A stretch of 64,000 nucleotides of DNA from Thermofilum uzonense (GCF_000993805.1 NZ_CP009961.1:614714-678713), one strand, 5' to 3'; positions 34,196-43,070 are shown, numbered from the stretch's first letter. Notes: a model not told the origin generated them from the sequence alone. Numbers and translations: made by a program.

Positions 34196-34755
34196 CTTCC
34201 CACCACCACGAAGAACTTAGGCTTGGTACCTTTATACTCAAGCAGGCGAACCACACGCGACTTCGCCAGCCTTTTGTTGATTTCACTGCTCGGGTCGTCT
34301 AGGTCTCCGAAAGCCCTAGCTCCCGCTGGGCACACGGTGACGCACACGGGCATTAGACCATGGGCGAGGCGATCCTGGCATTCCTCTCCCATGCATTTGG
34401 CAGGGAGACCCGTTGAGGGGTGGAGCCATCGTGCGCCGTAAGGGCATGCCGTCATGCAGTACTTGCAACCTATGCAAAGGTTCGGGTTTATCTTGACGAG
34501 TCCATCCTTGTCAACATAGCTCGCTCCGGTTGGACACACGTGTACGCAGGGAGCATCCTCACAGTGCTGGCACTGTAGGAGCAAGATGTAGGGCTTAAGA
34601 TTAAGGTCAAATGTTATCCTCCTTATGTTTGTCTGGGCTCCGCCCCAGGTGGGGTTCGGGGCGTCCGTAGAGGCGTAATTAGCTGCATTGCAGGCGGCGA
34701 TGCATGCCCCGCAGCTTATGCATCTGCTTTGATCCCAGAGGTGTGCAAGCCTCAT
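34192..34755 (-). CDS. psrB: Molybdoenzyme Fe-S subunit, PsrB/DmsB type
   Basis: A 187-residue electron-transfer subunit with four Cys motifs: CISCGACIAAC near residue 12, CQHCEDAPCVHVCP near 62, CIGCKYCMTACP near 94 and a C-terminal CMGEECQ...PVCVTVCP set. This order is that of the four-cluster subunits of polysulfide, thiosulfate and DMSO reductases. It links the catalytic subunit to the membrane anchor; overlaps of 4 nt on both sides indicate coordinated translation. No leader is present, so it would be exported with the Tat-bearing catalytic partner. Confidence 0.93.
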   Translation of the reverse strand: MRLAHLWDQSRCISCGACIAACNAANYASTDAPNPTWGGAQTNIRRITFDLNLKPYILLLQCQHCEDAPCVHVCPTGASYVDKDGLVKINPNLCIGCKYCMTACPYGARWLHPSTGLPAKCMGEECQDRLAHGLMPVCVTVCPAGARAFGDLDDPSSEINKRLAKSRVVRLLEYKGTKPKFFVVVGR

Positions 34756-37175
34756 GCTCCCACCCTTCTAACTCTTACTGTAGAGTTTAGACCTGTGGAG
34801 CCGTTGAGGGGCTCGAGCCAGCTCAGCGTGAACATGTTCGGGTTTATGCCTTCTCTTAGCACCTGGTATTGGCCGCTGATGAGTTTCGAAAACCTGCCAC
34901 CGACCCTGTTGTATACGAAAAGTACACCCTCTCGAACCCTGTTCGTCACTTTCACCCTTGCACGCGCCTTGAAGCCGTTGTCGAGACCTTCAAGCTCTAC
35001 AATGTCGCCATCCTTTATGCCGAGACGCCCGGCGTCTTTGGGGTTCATCCAAACCCTCCTATCGACTAGGCTTGAGACAGACCACGTCCATGCCGCGTGT
35101 GCAGATACATACTGGTCTCTCCCGTTAACGAGGTAGAACTCGTCTGGCTTGGATGGTAGCGTATACTTGGGGGTCTTCCATTTTGGAAGAGGATCATCAC
35201 CGTAGTCGAGAGCCTTTAAACTGTAAATCTCAATCAAACCGCTCTTTGTTGATAGCGTCCCAGGACCAGGCTTGGGAACCCATAACTTAAATATGTAGAA
35301 GCCTTTATTGTTTAGAGCTTTTTCGATATCGCCAGAGGGAACATTCCATGCCTTGGAGAGACTTTCAAGTATCTTCTTCTTAACGTAGTCCTCGAACTCC
35401 TCAAACCTATGATAATCTGCGTACTCCTCTGTATAGCCTATAGCCTTGGCTCTCTCTGGAACAGTTCTCCTGACAATCTCCATCATGGCCCAGAAACCGT
35501 TCCTAGCGTCAACGCCTTGTGGCGGGTCTAGCGCTTTATGGGAGAGTTGTATGGCTGCGTGAGGGGTCCACTTTACCTCGGCCAACTCTTCCCTCTCTAG
35601 GAAGATGTTATCGGGTAGAACGTAATCCGCCCAATCTACACTGTCGTTGGGAACAACATCTATAACAACAACGAGGTCAAGTGCCTTTAGGGCCTTCTTT
35701 AGCTTCTCAGTGTTGACGTCCCTGGTGAAAGGCTCTGTGCCGACGATGAATAATGCCTTTACAGGGTAGGGTTTACCCTCGAGGATAGCGTCTAGCACGG
35801 CGTCAAACACGTGGGGTACGGCAGGATACTTCTGTGTGTCGATTCGTTTAGCCGTTATTGGTGGTAAGGTACCACCAGTGATCGTGGTGACCTTGTCTGT
35901 AGCAGCAGTAGCAGAGGCGGGGAACTTGCTTCCTAGCTTCACGTAGAGACCTCCTGGTGTCTCGACGCTTCCCACCAGAGCGTTGAGGGTTAAAGCTGCG
36001 CGGAAAGCGTCTGAGTCATTTGCATTCTTAGAGGACCACCATCCGTCCTCTATAACTCCTTTAGCATTTGCGAACTCTCTCGCAATCCTCTTTATAGTCT
36101 CAGCTGGCACTCCGCAGATTTTCTCCGCGTCCTCGGGCTTGTAAAGGGCAGCCCTATCCTTGAGGAGGAGGAACGCTGTCTTCACCCTTATACCCGAGGC
36201 ATCACCCTCCCATTCAAGCGCGGGATTTTTCGCTTTCCTATAGCTCACGAAATCCTTGGCGTCAATATCGTAGACCAGATAATCCGTGCCCTCACGCCCA
36301 AGATCCTTCTCCGTTAGCGGTGTCCCGTCAGGCTTAATCAAAAATGTCGCGTTCGTGTACTTCTTAATAAAGGACTCGTCGTATAGCTTCTCGGAAAGGA
36401 TGACGTTAATCATGGCTAGAAGGAAGGCGGCGTCCGTACCGGGTATTATTGGAACCCATTCACCATCAGCCATCGCGGCATTACCCATCCTAGGGTCGAC
36501 ATAGACTAGTTTTACGCCAGCCTCTCGAGCCTTGTTTAGCCTTTGAACCATGCCCATGGCAGCGTTTAGAACTCTCCCCACAAAGATTACGTATCGGGCC
36601 CTCTCGTAGTCTGGGTCGACCGTGGGAGGCCCACCCGCCCCTAGAACCAAGGTTCTAGCATACGTGCTAGCGTTGTGGCAGCAAGAGGCGTGCTGTACAT
36701 GGTTGGGCGTACCAAGAGTGAAAGCTATCAACGGCATATGCCAGGCATAGAAGTCGTGGTATGTGAAGACTACAGATTCAGGCCCATATTTTGATATTAT
36801 CTCCTTGAGCTTTGAGGATATCTCGTTTAGGGCTGTTTCCCAGTCTATCTCTTGAAGCTTCCCCTCCCCTCTCTCACCCATTCTTTTCAGGGGCTTCTTA
36901 AGACGAAGTGGGTGGTTCCAGAGTTGCAGGGCAGCCGCGGAGCGTGCGCATAGTCCCGGCTGAGGATGCTCCAGGTTGGGCTCAACGTACATCTTGCCGT
37001 TGCGGTTGACGAGATACACACCGCAACCAGCCCCGCACATATTACACATTATTGGAATCTTGCCTTCAGTCCTACTCGAAGCCTGTTTCTCGCTTGGTTT
37101 CCATGGTATTTTTATGAGGGACGCTGCGCCCAGCGTAGTGGCCAGAGCTATGAAGCTCCGTCTTGATATTTTCAT
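34752..37175 (-). CDS. psrA: Molybdopterin oxidoreductase catalytic subunit, PsrA/PhsA type, Tat-exported
   Basis: An 807-residue Mo/W-bisPGD enzyme. The leader has SRRSF at residues 4-8 and a hydrophobic stretch, a Tat signal. The N-terminal cluster motif is C44, C47, C51, C76. The Mo-ligand region reads NHVQHASCCHNAST with C165/C166; a Cys ligand fits the polysulfide/thiosulfate (and nitrate periplasmic) branch. The C-terminal domain (PRVW-like DRRVWMNPKDAGRLGIKDGDIVELEG) is complete. Likely roles are sulfur, polysulfide or thiosulfate respiration at the outer face of the membrane; arsenate or tetrathionate are alternatives. A TATA-like gatttaaatt lies 27 nt before the start. Confidence 0.92.
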   Translation of the reverse strand: MKISRRSFIALATTLGAASLIKIPWKPSEKQASSRTEGKIPIMCNMCGAGCGVYLVNRNGKMYVEPNLEHPQPGLCARSAAALQLWNHPLRLKKPLKRMGERGEGKLQEIDWETALNEISSKLKEIISKYGPESVVFTYHDFYAWHMPLIAFTLGTPNHVQHASCCHNASTYARTLVLGAGGPPTVDPDYERARYVIFVGRVLNAAMGMVQRLNKAREAGVKLVYVDPRMGNAAMADGEWVPIIPGTDAAFLLAMINVILSEKLYDESFIKKYTNATFLIKPDGTPLTEKDLGREGTDYLVYDIDAKDFVSYRKAKNPALEWEGDASGIRVKTAFLLLKDRAALYKPEDAEKICGVPAETIKRIAREFANAKGVIEDGWWSSKNANDSDAFRAALTLNALVGSVETPGGLYVKLGSKFPASATAATDKVTTITGGTLPPITAKRIDTQKYPAVPHVFDAVLDAILEGKPYPVKALFIVGTEPFTRDVNTEKLKKALKALDLVVVIDVVPNDSVDWADYVLPDNIFLEREELAEVKWTPHAAIQLSHKALDPPQGVDARNGFWAMMEIVRRTVPERAKAIGYTEEYADYHRFEEFEDYVKKKILESLSKAWNVPSGDIEKALNNKGFYIFKLWVPKPGPGTLSTKSGLIEIYSLKALDYGDDPLPKWKTPKYTLPSKPDEFYLVNGRDQYVSAHAAWTWSVSSLVDRRVWMNPKDAGRLGIKDGDIVELEGLDNGFKARARVKVTNRVREGVLFVYNRVGGRFSKLISGQYQVLREGINPNMFTLSWLEPLNGSTGLNSTVRVRRVGA

Positions 37176-37332
37176 AACATTATATATATAGATTTGTTAA
37201 TTTAAATCTTGCTTATATCAGAATTCTAATATATCATTCTAAGCTGTAAAGCGAACTTCCCTCGAAGGCGTTCTACTCAGAGAACTAAACAAAGTATATC
37301 CTCACATATTCATCTCCTTATAGAGGTTGTGT

Positions 37333-38547
37333 TTAAGCGCGTTGGGCACGATGCTTTCTTTTACGCCTGACCATTACGACTCCAAGTACGAGTACTAGAA
37401 TCATGAGGAGGGGTGTTATGTAGTCTAGTATGGGCGTGGGCTGGATTGAGACTGTGGGATTTGTAGTTGAGGTATAGTTCTGTGCGGGTTTCGTCTGTGT
37501 GTTCGACTGAGTACTATTCGTGATGCGAGAAGGTACCAATATGCTCAGAGCGTATATGGACCACGTGGAGCTGTTTCCGATCTTCTCGGCGCTGGCAAGG
37601 AATACTTTATCACTTGAGGTTGCGGCGCTCCCGAATGAGGGCACAACGGGATTCTTCGACAGCTCTATGCTTAAGATAATGGTAAGATCAGAGGCATTCA
37701 AGACTAATGCCTTCGTTGTGTCTTTGCCGATGAGTATAACGAGTACGCCGCTTAGTTCCGCTACCCTGAAACCACCTAGCGTGGACTTTGAAACGATTAT
37801 ACCTTGGGGGTCAAGGCTTATGGTTCCGTTCGGCCCCGTGACGTATATTAAGCCTTCCCTTGACGCAGTTATTGAATACGAGATGCCCTGAACCTGTGGT
37901 CTAAGCGTTAGGATTGAGGTGAGGTTTGGTGCTAAGGCTTGGATCCTCCAGATAAAGCCTGTTGGCGTGTAGGCTGTACCCGTCAACCATACCGCGTCGT
38001 TTACTATTGTAGAGGCGAAAGTGTAGGTGTTAGGGGCTAGCGCCTCATAAGCACCTATGAGAGAGAAGCTCTCTATACTCCTTTTCTCTACGCGTACAGA
38101 AGCCTTGTTATAGTCGACGCCGGTAACGTAGAGAAAACCGTCTGAGACGACTATGGAGGATGCAAAACCTTTAACACTCTTAACTATCCGCGGCTGCGCG
38201 AGGTTTTCGTTGAGCGTGGCTATGAGCCATTCCTCGCTCTCGGTCTTGCCTGCCACGTAAAGCGTCCCCCTTGAGAAGGCGCAGGAGTAGAGTGCTCCAG
38301 GGCCAAGGGTCGTATTGATGACTAGGGCTCCATCGTTAAGCCTTCTCGCCTCGATCCTAGTGACTTGCTGGGATCCTTTCTCCTCGAACCCGACAATGTA
38401 TAGGTAGTTTTGCCCTATGCATGTCGAGTATGCAACGCCTCTAACAGAGTAGGTCTTCCAAGCCAGCCTAACAGTGGGCTCTGCTAGAGAGAAAACGGAT
38501 ACTGTTATTATTACTAGCAGTGTAAGGGTTAGCTTCCTTGCAAACAC
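37333..38547 (-). CDS. Membrane-anchored beta-propeller-like surface protein
   Basis: A 404-residue protein with an N-terminal signal helix (LTLTLLVIITVSVFSLA), about 300 residues of repeating short beta motifs in which phrases like LYIVGFEEKGS, LYVAGKTESEEW, LYVTGVDYNKAS and VWLTGTAYTPTG recur every 45 residues, a Thr/Asn/Gln-rich linker with N-x-S/T sequons, and a C-terminal helix (ITPLLMILVLVLGVVMV) followed by RRKRKHR. This is an outward-facing, C-terminally anchored propeller. Family unknown; a surface sensor or adhesion role is a guess. It lies 158 nt upstream of the psr operon start. Confidence 0.8.
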   Translation of the reverse strand: MFARKLTLTLLVIITVSVFSLAEPTVRLAWKTYSVRGVAYSTCIGQNYLYIVGFEEKGSQQVTRIEARRLNDGALVINTTLGPGALYSCAFSRGTLYVAGKTESEEWLIATLNENLAQPRIVKSVKGFASSIVVSDGFLYVTGVDYNKASVRVEKRSIESFSLIGAYEALAPNTYTFASTIVNDAVWLTGTAYTPTGFIWRIQALAPNLTSILTLRPQVQGISYSITASREGLIYVTGPNGTISLDPQGIIVSKSTLGGFRVAELSGVLVILIGKDTTKALVLNASDLTIILSIELSKNPVVPSFGSAATSSDKVFLASAEKIGNSSTWSIYALSILVPSRITNSTQSNTQTKPAQNYTSTTNPTVSIQPTPILDYITPLLMILVLVLGVVMVRRKRKHRAQRA

Positions 38548-38767
38548 AACAAGACTTAGAGGTTCTCTTATTTAAACTGCTCTAAAAGGTCGCGGCAAAA
38601 TTCCTCTTCGAGTAGACACCTATCAACTCTGCTTCTCAAAACAATTATCTCTATTTAAGGGGGAATCGTGGAGAGTTATTTTCCTTAAGACTATTTGAGT
38701 TAAAGAGTATTCGACCCTAATTGATCTGGGGTGTTAAAAAGATGAAGGAATCTAGGGTGAGAAAAAA
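38548..38767. other. Intergenic, nothing recognised
   Basis: About 220 bases of mixed-composition sequence between the anchored propeller gene start and the anchored-protein remnant. TATA-like tttaaa occurs at 38569-38575, which may serve the propeller gene. No other open frame or stem-loop stood out. Confidence 0.4.
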
Positions 38768-38950
38768 CTATTTTTTCGGTTTGCGTAGGCGTGTGAAAGC
38801 TAGAACTGCCACGACTAGGACTATTAGAATCAAAGCTAAGGCAATGTATAGCGTGTTATCAGCTTGAGGTGGAGCTGCGGGTTGCGCCTGTTGGGGTTGC
38901 TGGGGCTGAGCGGCCTGAGGGGGATAAAGGTGCTCCCAGAAAAATTTGAT
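38768..38950 (-). pseudogene. Remnant of a C-terminally anchored surface or binding protein
   Basis: A 60-codon open frame between stops carries no usable start codon and reads a Gln/Pro/Ala-rich linker (QPQQPQQAQPAAPP) followed by a transmembrane helix (LYIALALILIVLVVAVLAF) and the basic stop tail TRLRKPKK. That is the C-terminal end of an anchored extracellular protein, the sort seen in archaeal substrate-binding proteins. An in-frame TAG lies at 38953-38951 and only scrambled frames precede it, so the rest of the gene is lost. Confidence 0.55.
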
Positions 38951-39021
38951 CTACTTGATCGGGAAAAGGCGGCAGGTCTTCCTGGGCACTGCGTCGAGTG
39001 TTTTCCCAAGCCGTTCAAGTC

Positions 39022-39032
39022 AGAATTTAAAT
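39022..39032 (+). promoter_or_regulatory. TATA-like box of the second HTH gene
   Basis: gaatttaaatg is centred about 28 nt before ATG 39056, pointing to a leaderless mRNA and to ATG 39056 rather than TTG 39047. Confidence 0.5.
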
Positions 39033-39055
39033 GAGTGTAAGGCGTCTTGCATCTA

Positions 39056-40060
39056 ATGCCTTTAAGGGTAGACGAGGATAGAGTGCTTTATTCTATCCTT
39101 AAGGCTAGGAGCCTGCGGGAACTGGGGAGGCTTTCAGGGGTCTCGCATTCAACCGCTAAGAGAATTATAGAGGGGTTTACGAGGAAGGGGGGTCTGCTTC
39201 CGGTTTTCGATGACGAGTACTTCGGGCTTGCAAGGGTGGTTTACGTGTCTCAGGCTAAGCGCTTACCGAGCTACCTTCCCTATGGGTCAATGCTTGTTGA
39301 GAGACTCGAATCGCATCGTGGAGGATACGTGGTGGTTGTAGGTTATATTCCTAGGGATCTTGTGTCAAAGTACCTTGAGGATTTAAAGGGTAAGCTTGGA
39401 GAGGGAGAGGTTTATTACGGAAGGGAAGTGGCATATTGGGTTCCCGTTGAGGCTCTAAGGCATCTGCTTCCAAGCCGTTTGATACAGCTCCCGGAATTGG
39501 TTGAGGAGATTCTTCCAAGGTTTGAAAAGCCAAAGCCCCTCAGGATGCCGGATCAGATAGACTTGGAGCTGTTAACTGGGAAGCTAATCTACGGTCCTTT
39601 CGTAAGGGCTTGGGAGATAATGAAGAGGCTTGAGTCCATGCTTGGTCACCCGATACCATCCTATCAGACTATAAGTTACCACTACAGGCTCCACCTCGCT
39701 CCCGGCTGGCTATACACTACGTTCTATGAAGTTAAGGACGCCTCGAAGGCTCCAAGGGTAACCCTCATGTTTAAGGGTCGTGAGGCTTCTAAGGTGGCTA
39801 AAGCACTCGCACTTCTTCCCGTGAGTGGAACATCGTATATAGATGGGAGAAGAGCTATCTATATGGGACAGCTTGATCCCGCATACCTGCCCGAGATCTA
39901 TAGTTTGTTTCACGCCTACCGTGTCGAGTTATTAGAAGGCCTCTTTTTTGTAAAGGAGCATTTTAAGCTTGAACAACCCCTTCTCTGGCGCTTCCTCAAT
40001 GAGAATAACAGCGGGTGGGTTTGGGTTGAGGAGCGGGTTAGAATCCCCTCTCACGGCTAG
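39056..40060 (+). CDS. Helix-turn-helix protein of unknown family, paralogue of the protein at 27083
   Basis: A 334-residue soluble protein. The N-terminus (RSLRELGRLSGVSHSTAKRIIEGF) is a helix-turn-helix of Lrp/MarR appearance. A second conserved block (MPDQIDLELLTGK, then PSYQTISYHYRLHLAP) and LEQPLLWRFL near the end recur, in the same order, in the protein at 27083-28042. Between them is an alpha/beta region (GGYVVVVGYIPRDLV). I do not know the family; two DNA-binding-like segments and the shared plan suggest lineage-specific regulators. Its stop shares a CTAG tetranucleotide with the converging carrier gene. Confidence 0.75.
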   Translation: MPLRVDEDRVLYSILKARSLRELGRLSGVSHSTAKRIIEGFTRKGGLLPVFDDEYFGLARVVYVSQAKRLPSYLPYGSMLVERLESHRGGYVVVVGYIPRDLVSKYLEDLKGKLGEGEVYYGREVAYWVPVEALRHLLPSRLIQLPELVEEILPRFEKPKPLRMPDQIDLELLTGKLIYGPFVRAWEIMKRLESMLGHPIPSYQTISYHYRLHLAPGWLYTTFYEVKDASKAPRVTLMFKGREASKVAKALALLPVSGTSYIDGRRAIYMGQLDPAYLPEIYSLFHAYRVELLEGLFFVKEHFKLEQPLLWRFLNENNSGWVWVEERVRIPSHG

Positions 40061-40899
40061 CCCCACACAGAGGCTATTGCTGTAGCTATGGCGACAAGGG
40101 TCGCGCCGAGAAGAGTACTCTTCTCAATTCTTTCACCAAGGATGGGTGCCGCTAACAGAACAGCAAGCACTGGGGCTGAGGAGGAGATGACCGAAGGGCC
40201 CACCGGATCGGAGAGTTTTATAGCTGAGAAAAGTGCTAGTGGACCGAAGCCTATTCCAAGAGTGCCCCCCAGCAACAGCCACTTCACGTTGATCCTTCTA
40301 ATACCGTCAAGGTTTCTCATTACCAGTGGAGAGGTTGTGCTTAGCAGGATGCCCGTCCTTATAAGGTTCAGCTCTATAGGCGTTGCATATCTAAGCGCTA
40401 TAGATGCCAGCGATATGCCGAGGCCCCAGCTCAGGCTCGCCATTAGCCCCGAGAATAGACCCGAGAAGGAGAAGCCGTTATTCATGCTATATGCTAGTTT
40501 AATCCCTAAAGCCATGAGTACTGCTGCGGCCAGGACGATAATCGAGGGTTTTCTACCTGTGAAGAGGAAGTTGAAAACAGCCACGAATAATGGGAATGTG
40601 TAAGCCACGGGGTAGACAAGGCCTACAGGTGCGCTCGAAAGCCCTTTAATGAAGAAGGAGTCCCCAGCAAAGAAGGCGAAGAAAGATGAAGCCAGTGCAA
40701 CGATATAAAACTCGGGGGGCTTTTTAAGGCTGCCTCCCATGATAAGGAACGCTAAGAGCATGACTAGGAATGCTGGTCCCGACCTGAGACCGCTTGCAAT
40801 TAAAGGATGCAGGCTCGTGCCGGCCACTGCCTTCCTATATAGGACACCCGCCACTGCGAAGAAGAGTGCAGCCGTCAACGCTAAGATACTCCAGAGCAC
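40057..40899 (-). CDS. EamA/DMT superfamily transporter
   Basis: A 280-residue membrane protein with ten predicted helices arranged as two EamA halves; the second half ends with SDPVGPSVISSSAPVLAVLLAAPILGERI, the usual EamA pattern. The early helix sequence ALFFAVAGVLYRKAV is also typical. Members export amino acids, nucleosides or metabolites; the substrate is not predictable. It converges with the HTH gene, its stop being part of a shared CTAG. Confidence 0.88.
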   Translation of the reverse strand: MLWSILALTAALFFAVAGVLYRKAVAGTSLHPLIASGLRSGPAFLVMLLAFLIMGGSLKKPPEFYIVALASSFFAFFAGDSFFIKGLSSAPVGLVYPVAYTFPLFVAVFNFLFTGRKPSIIVLAAAVLMALGIKLAYSMNNGFSFSGLFSGLMASLSWGLGISLASIALRYATPIELNLIRTGILLSTTSPLVMRNLDGIRRINVKWLLLGGTLGIGFGPLALFSAIKLSDPVGPSVISSSAPVLAVLLAAPILGERIEKSTLLGATLVAIATAIASVWG

Positions 40900-40976
40900 G
40901 GAGAGCCTAATATCACCTGAGAATTTAATGTTTTCTGAACCGACACCCCTTTAAGCCAACCAGTCGTAAGCTTTGT

Positions 40977-41333
40977 GTGTGCAGCCTTAAGAATCTCGAG
41001 GCACAGATAGTCAGGTTTAGGGATGAAAGAGAATGGAAAATTTATCATACGCCAAAGAACCTGGCAATCTCGCTCATTATAGAGCTTGGCGAACTACTCG
41101 AGCATTTTCAGTGGAAGACCGACGAAGAGATACTGTCCGCTGTTAGAGATGAGGCTAAGAGGAAGGAGATTGCCTATGAGATTGCAGATGTAGCGATATA
41201 CCTTATATTGCTCTCGCATGAACTTGGCGTAGACTTAGAAAAAGCCATTGTCGAGAAACTACAGGTCAACGGGGAGAAATACCCGGTGGAGAAAGTAAAG
41301 GGCGAGCTGTTCAAGGAATTCTCAAGGGTTTAA
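40977..41333 (+). CDS. MazG-like nucleotide pyrophosphohydrolase
   Basis: A 118-residue all-alpha NTP pyrophosphatase of the single-domain MazG/RS21-C6 (dCTP-ase) type. The metal-binding pattern E36-xx-E39 and E68-xx-D71 is intact within IIELGELLEHFQW and AYEIADVAIYL, and the family's trailing KYPVEKVKG occurs near the end. It probably clears non-canonical or excess (d)NTPs. The start is GTG 40977, about 25 nt behind ccctttaagcc, consistent with a leaderless mRNA. Confidence 0.92.
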   Translation: MCSLKNLEAQIVRFRDEREWKIYHTPKNLAISLIIELGELLEHFQWKTDEEILSAVRDEAKRKEIAYEIADVAIYLILLSHELGVDLEKAIVEKLQVNGEKYPVEKVKGELFKEFSRV

Positions 41334-41394
41334 GACAACACTGTACCTATGCATGCTCGCTTGTCCAAGAAAGGAAAAAGCAAAAGGCAATTGT

Positions 41395-41604
41395 TCAACC
41401 CTCCAGGAGCAGCCCCTTTCTCCTCAATAGCTTTGCAAATGCCACGATGCGGGACCTGCTCTTGGATCGGACCATGAGATAATCACCGGTAGGGATAACC
41501 TCTAGATCCTTTGGGATCAGCTCAAGAGCATCTTTCCTCGCTAGTATGACGTAGTAGCCTTCAGGGTCTCGCCGTCCAGGAAAGGAGGCTCCATGTCTAC
41601 TCAA
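41395..41604 (-). CDS. Small basic protein of unknown function
   Basis: A 69-residue protein from TTG 41604 with an Arg-rich C-terminus (RSKSRSRIVAFAKLLRRKG). Codon choice and the compact mixed structure look like a real protein. The frame stays open upstream for 14 codons (YYPWAGSVTRA precedes the TTG) without an ATG, GTG or TTG, so the start might be non-standard. No family is recognised. It lies between the MazG-like and LigD-PE genes on the opposite strand. Confidence 0.5.
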   Translation of the reverse strand: MSRHGASFPGRRDPEGYYVILARKDALELIPKDLEVIPTGDYLMVRSKSRSRIVAFAKLLRRKGLLLEG

Positions 41605-41705
41605 GGCTCTCGTAACTGAACCTGCCCAGGGATAATAAACCTTCTCTTATTTGCGTGATCCGTCCCGTGTTAGGCTTTAAATAGAGCTTTTATGAGGTAA
41701 TTCCC

Positions 41706-42074
41706 GTGGCTAGGGCGCGGTTTGTAGTCCACGAGCACGCGGCTCGTAGGGCCGGCCTCCACTATGATCTTCGAATCGAGATGGACGGTGTCCTCAAGGA
41801 TTGGGCTTTTAGAAAACCGCCTCCAATAGAGCCGGGTGTTAAGAGGTACGGGGTTCAACAGGAGGACCATGATCTCTCATGGCTTGATTTCGAGGGGGAG
41901 ATCAAGGAGGGCTATGGCGCGGGGACGATGAAGATCTGGGACAAGGGGGAATACGAGCTCCTCGAAATGGATAAAGAAAAAATGGTGTTAAGGCTCTACG
42001 GCTCGAAGCTGCGTGGAAGATACATACTTCTAAGATTCAAAGATGGATGGCTTTTCTTTAAGACGGGAGTCTAG
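41706..42074 (+). CDS. Stand-alone LigD-type 3'-phosphoesterase
   Basis: A 122-residue DNA/RNA 3'-end-healing domain, without polymerase or ligase modules. The active-site pattern FVVHEHAARRAGLHYDLR supplies H9, H11, H19, D21 and R23; the later EDHDLSWLDFEGEI and GYGAGTM motifs complete the fold. The enzyme trims 3'-terminal ribonucleotides and removes 3' phosphates at breaks. The start is GTG 41706. It shares its stop tetranucleotide CTAG with the converging phosphorylase gene. It stands alone rather than with Ku or a ligase. Confidence 0.92.
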   Translation: MARARFVVHEHAARRAGLHYDLRIEMDGVLKDWAFRKPPPIEPGVKRYGVQQEDHDLSWLDFEGEIKEGYGAGTMKIWDKGEYELLEMDKEKMVLRLYGSKLRGRYILLRFKDGWLFFKTGV

Positions 42075-42910
42075 GTTTTCCCGAAAAGTAGAGATGGGTA
42101 GATGTTTCTCTTATTTTTGGCAGCCTTTCGGCTATCCCACTCATAGAGTATTTTCACAGCTTCGTTGGCTACCTGGACAGCCTCCTTTACGCCTGCCTCC
42201 AACCCGAACTCGTCTGTTACACGGTTTGCGAGAACCGCTAGTACGGCTCCGGCCCTGGCACCATATATACTGGCCAAAGTGAAAATCGAGGCTGCCTCCA
42301 TCTCAAAGCTCAAAACCCCTGCCTCTTGTAGATCGCTCATGATCTCCTTGGACCAGCTTGGCATGTACCCCTTGAAGCCCGGCCTAGCCTGACCCGTATA
42401 GAACGTGTCTGTCGAAGCCACGATGCCGACATGGTAGCGAAAGCCTAGCTGCTCTGCGGCCTCCACTAGGGCCAAGACCACCTCGTAGTGTGCCAATGCA
42501 GGATACTCAATCCTAACGTACTCCTCGCTCGCCCCGTCGAGTCTCACGGCCCCCGTTGCTATTATGAGATCACCGACCCTGATTTCTCTCTGAAGTGCCC
42601 CCGTGGTGCCTACACGTATAAACGTGTTAGCGCCCACGCGTAGTAGCTCTTCAAGAGCTATAGAGGCCGCAGGGCCCCCGATACCTGTCGACGTTGAGGA
42701 GATCGGGGCACCCTTGTAGACCCCGGTATGCGTTACATATTCTCTGTGCCTAGCAATCTCCCTTTTATCATCCCAAAAGCTGGAAATCAATGGAACTCTG
42801 TCGGGGTCACCTGGAAGCAGAACATAAGGCGCTACGTCTCCTGGCTTGCACCTTATATGATACTGTAAGCCCTCCCCGAGTTCAGGGGAAGATGCGGAAA
42901 CCTTGCTCAT
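42071..42910 (-). CDS. udp: Nucleoside phosphorylase, uridine-phosphorylase type
   Basis: A 279-residue family-1 nucleoside phosphorylase that splits a nucleoside with phosphate into base and ribose-1-phosphate. The phosphate loop VLLPGDPDRV is near residue 31, the ribose-phosphate stretch FIRVGTTGALQREIRVGDLII near 96 and the nucleoside-site motif LSFEMEAASIFTLA near 205. The substitution pattern suits uridine phosphorylase more than purine nucleoside phosphorylase. The N-terminal 15 residues are variable. The gene is convergent with the LigD-PE gene. Confidence 0.9.
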   Translation of the reverse strand: MSKVSASSPELGEGLQYHIRCKPGDVAPYVLLPGDPDRVPLISSFWDDKREIARHREYVTHTGVYKGAPISSTSTGIGGPAASIALEELLRVGANTFIRVGTTGALQREIRVGDLIIATGAVRLDGASEEYVRIEYPALAHYEVVLALVEAAEQLGFRYHVGIVASTDTFYTGQARPGFKGYMPSWSKEIMSDLQEAGVLSFEMEAASIFTLASIYGARAGAVLAVLANRVTDEFGLEAGVKEAVQVANEAVKILYEWDSRKAAKNKRNIYPSLLFGKT

Positions 42911-43070
42911 AGCAAGATAATGTGGGAGAAGACGACATAAAAAAATTTCTTGGCTTTACCCGACATCAACGAGTGTTCTGCACCTATAGTCTCCTTATCT
43001 TAACAAACTTTAAAAACAGTAGTGTATCGCTTGATCCATCTTAATCCGAGTCATTTAGATCCGAAAAATA

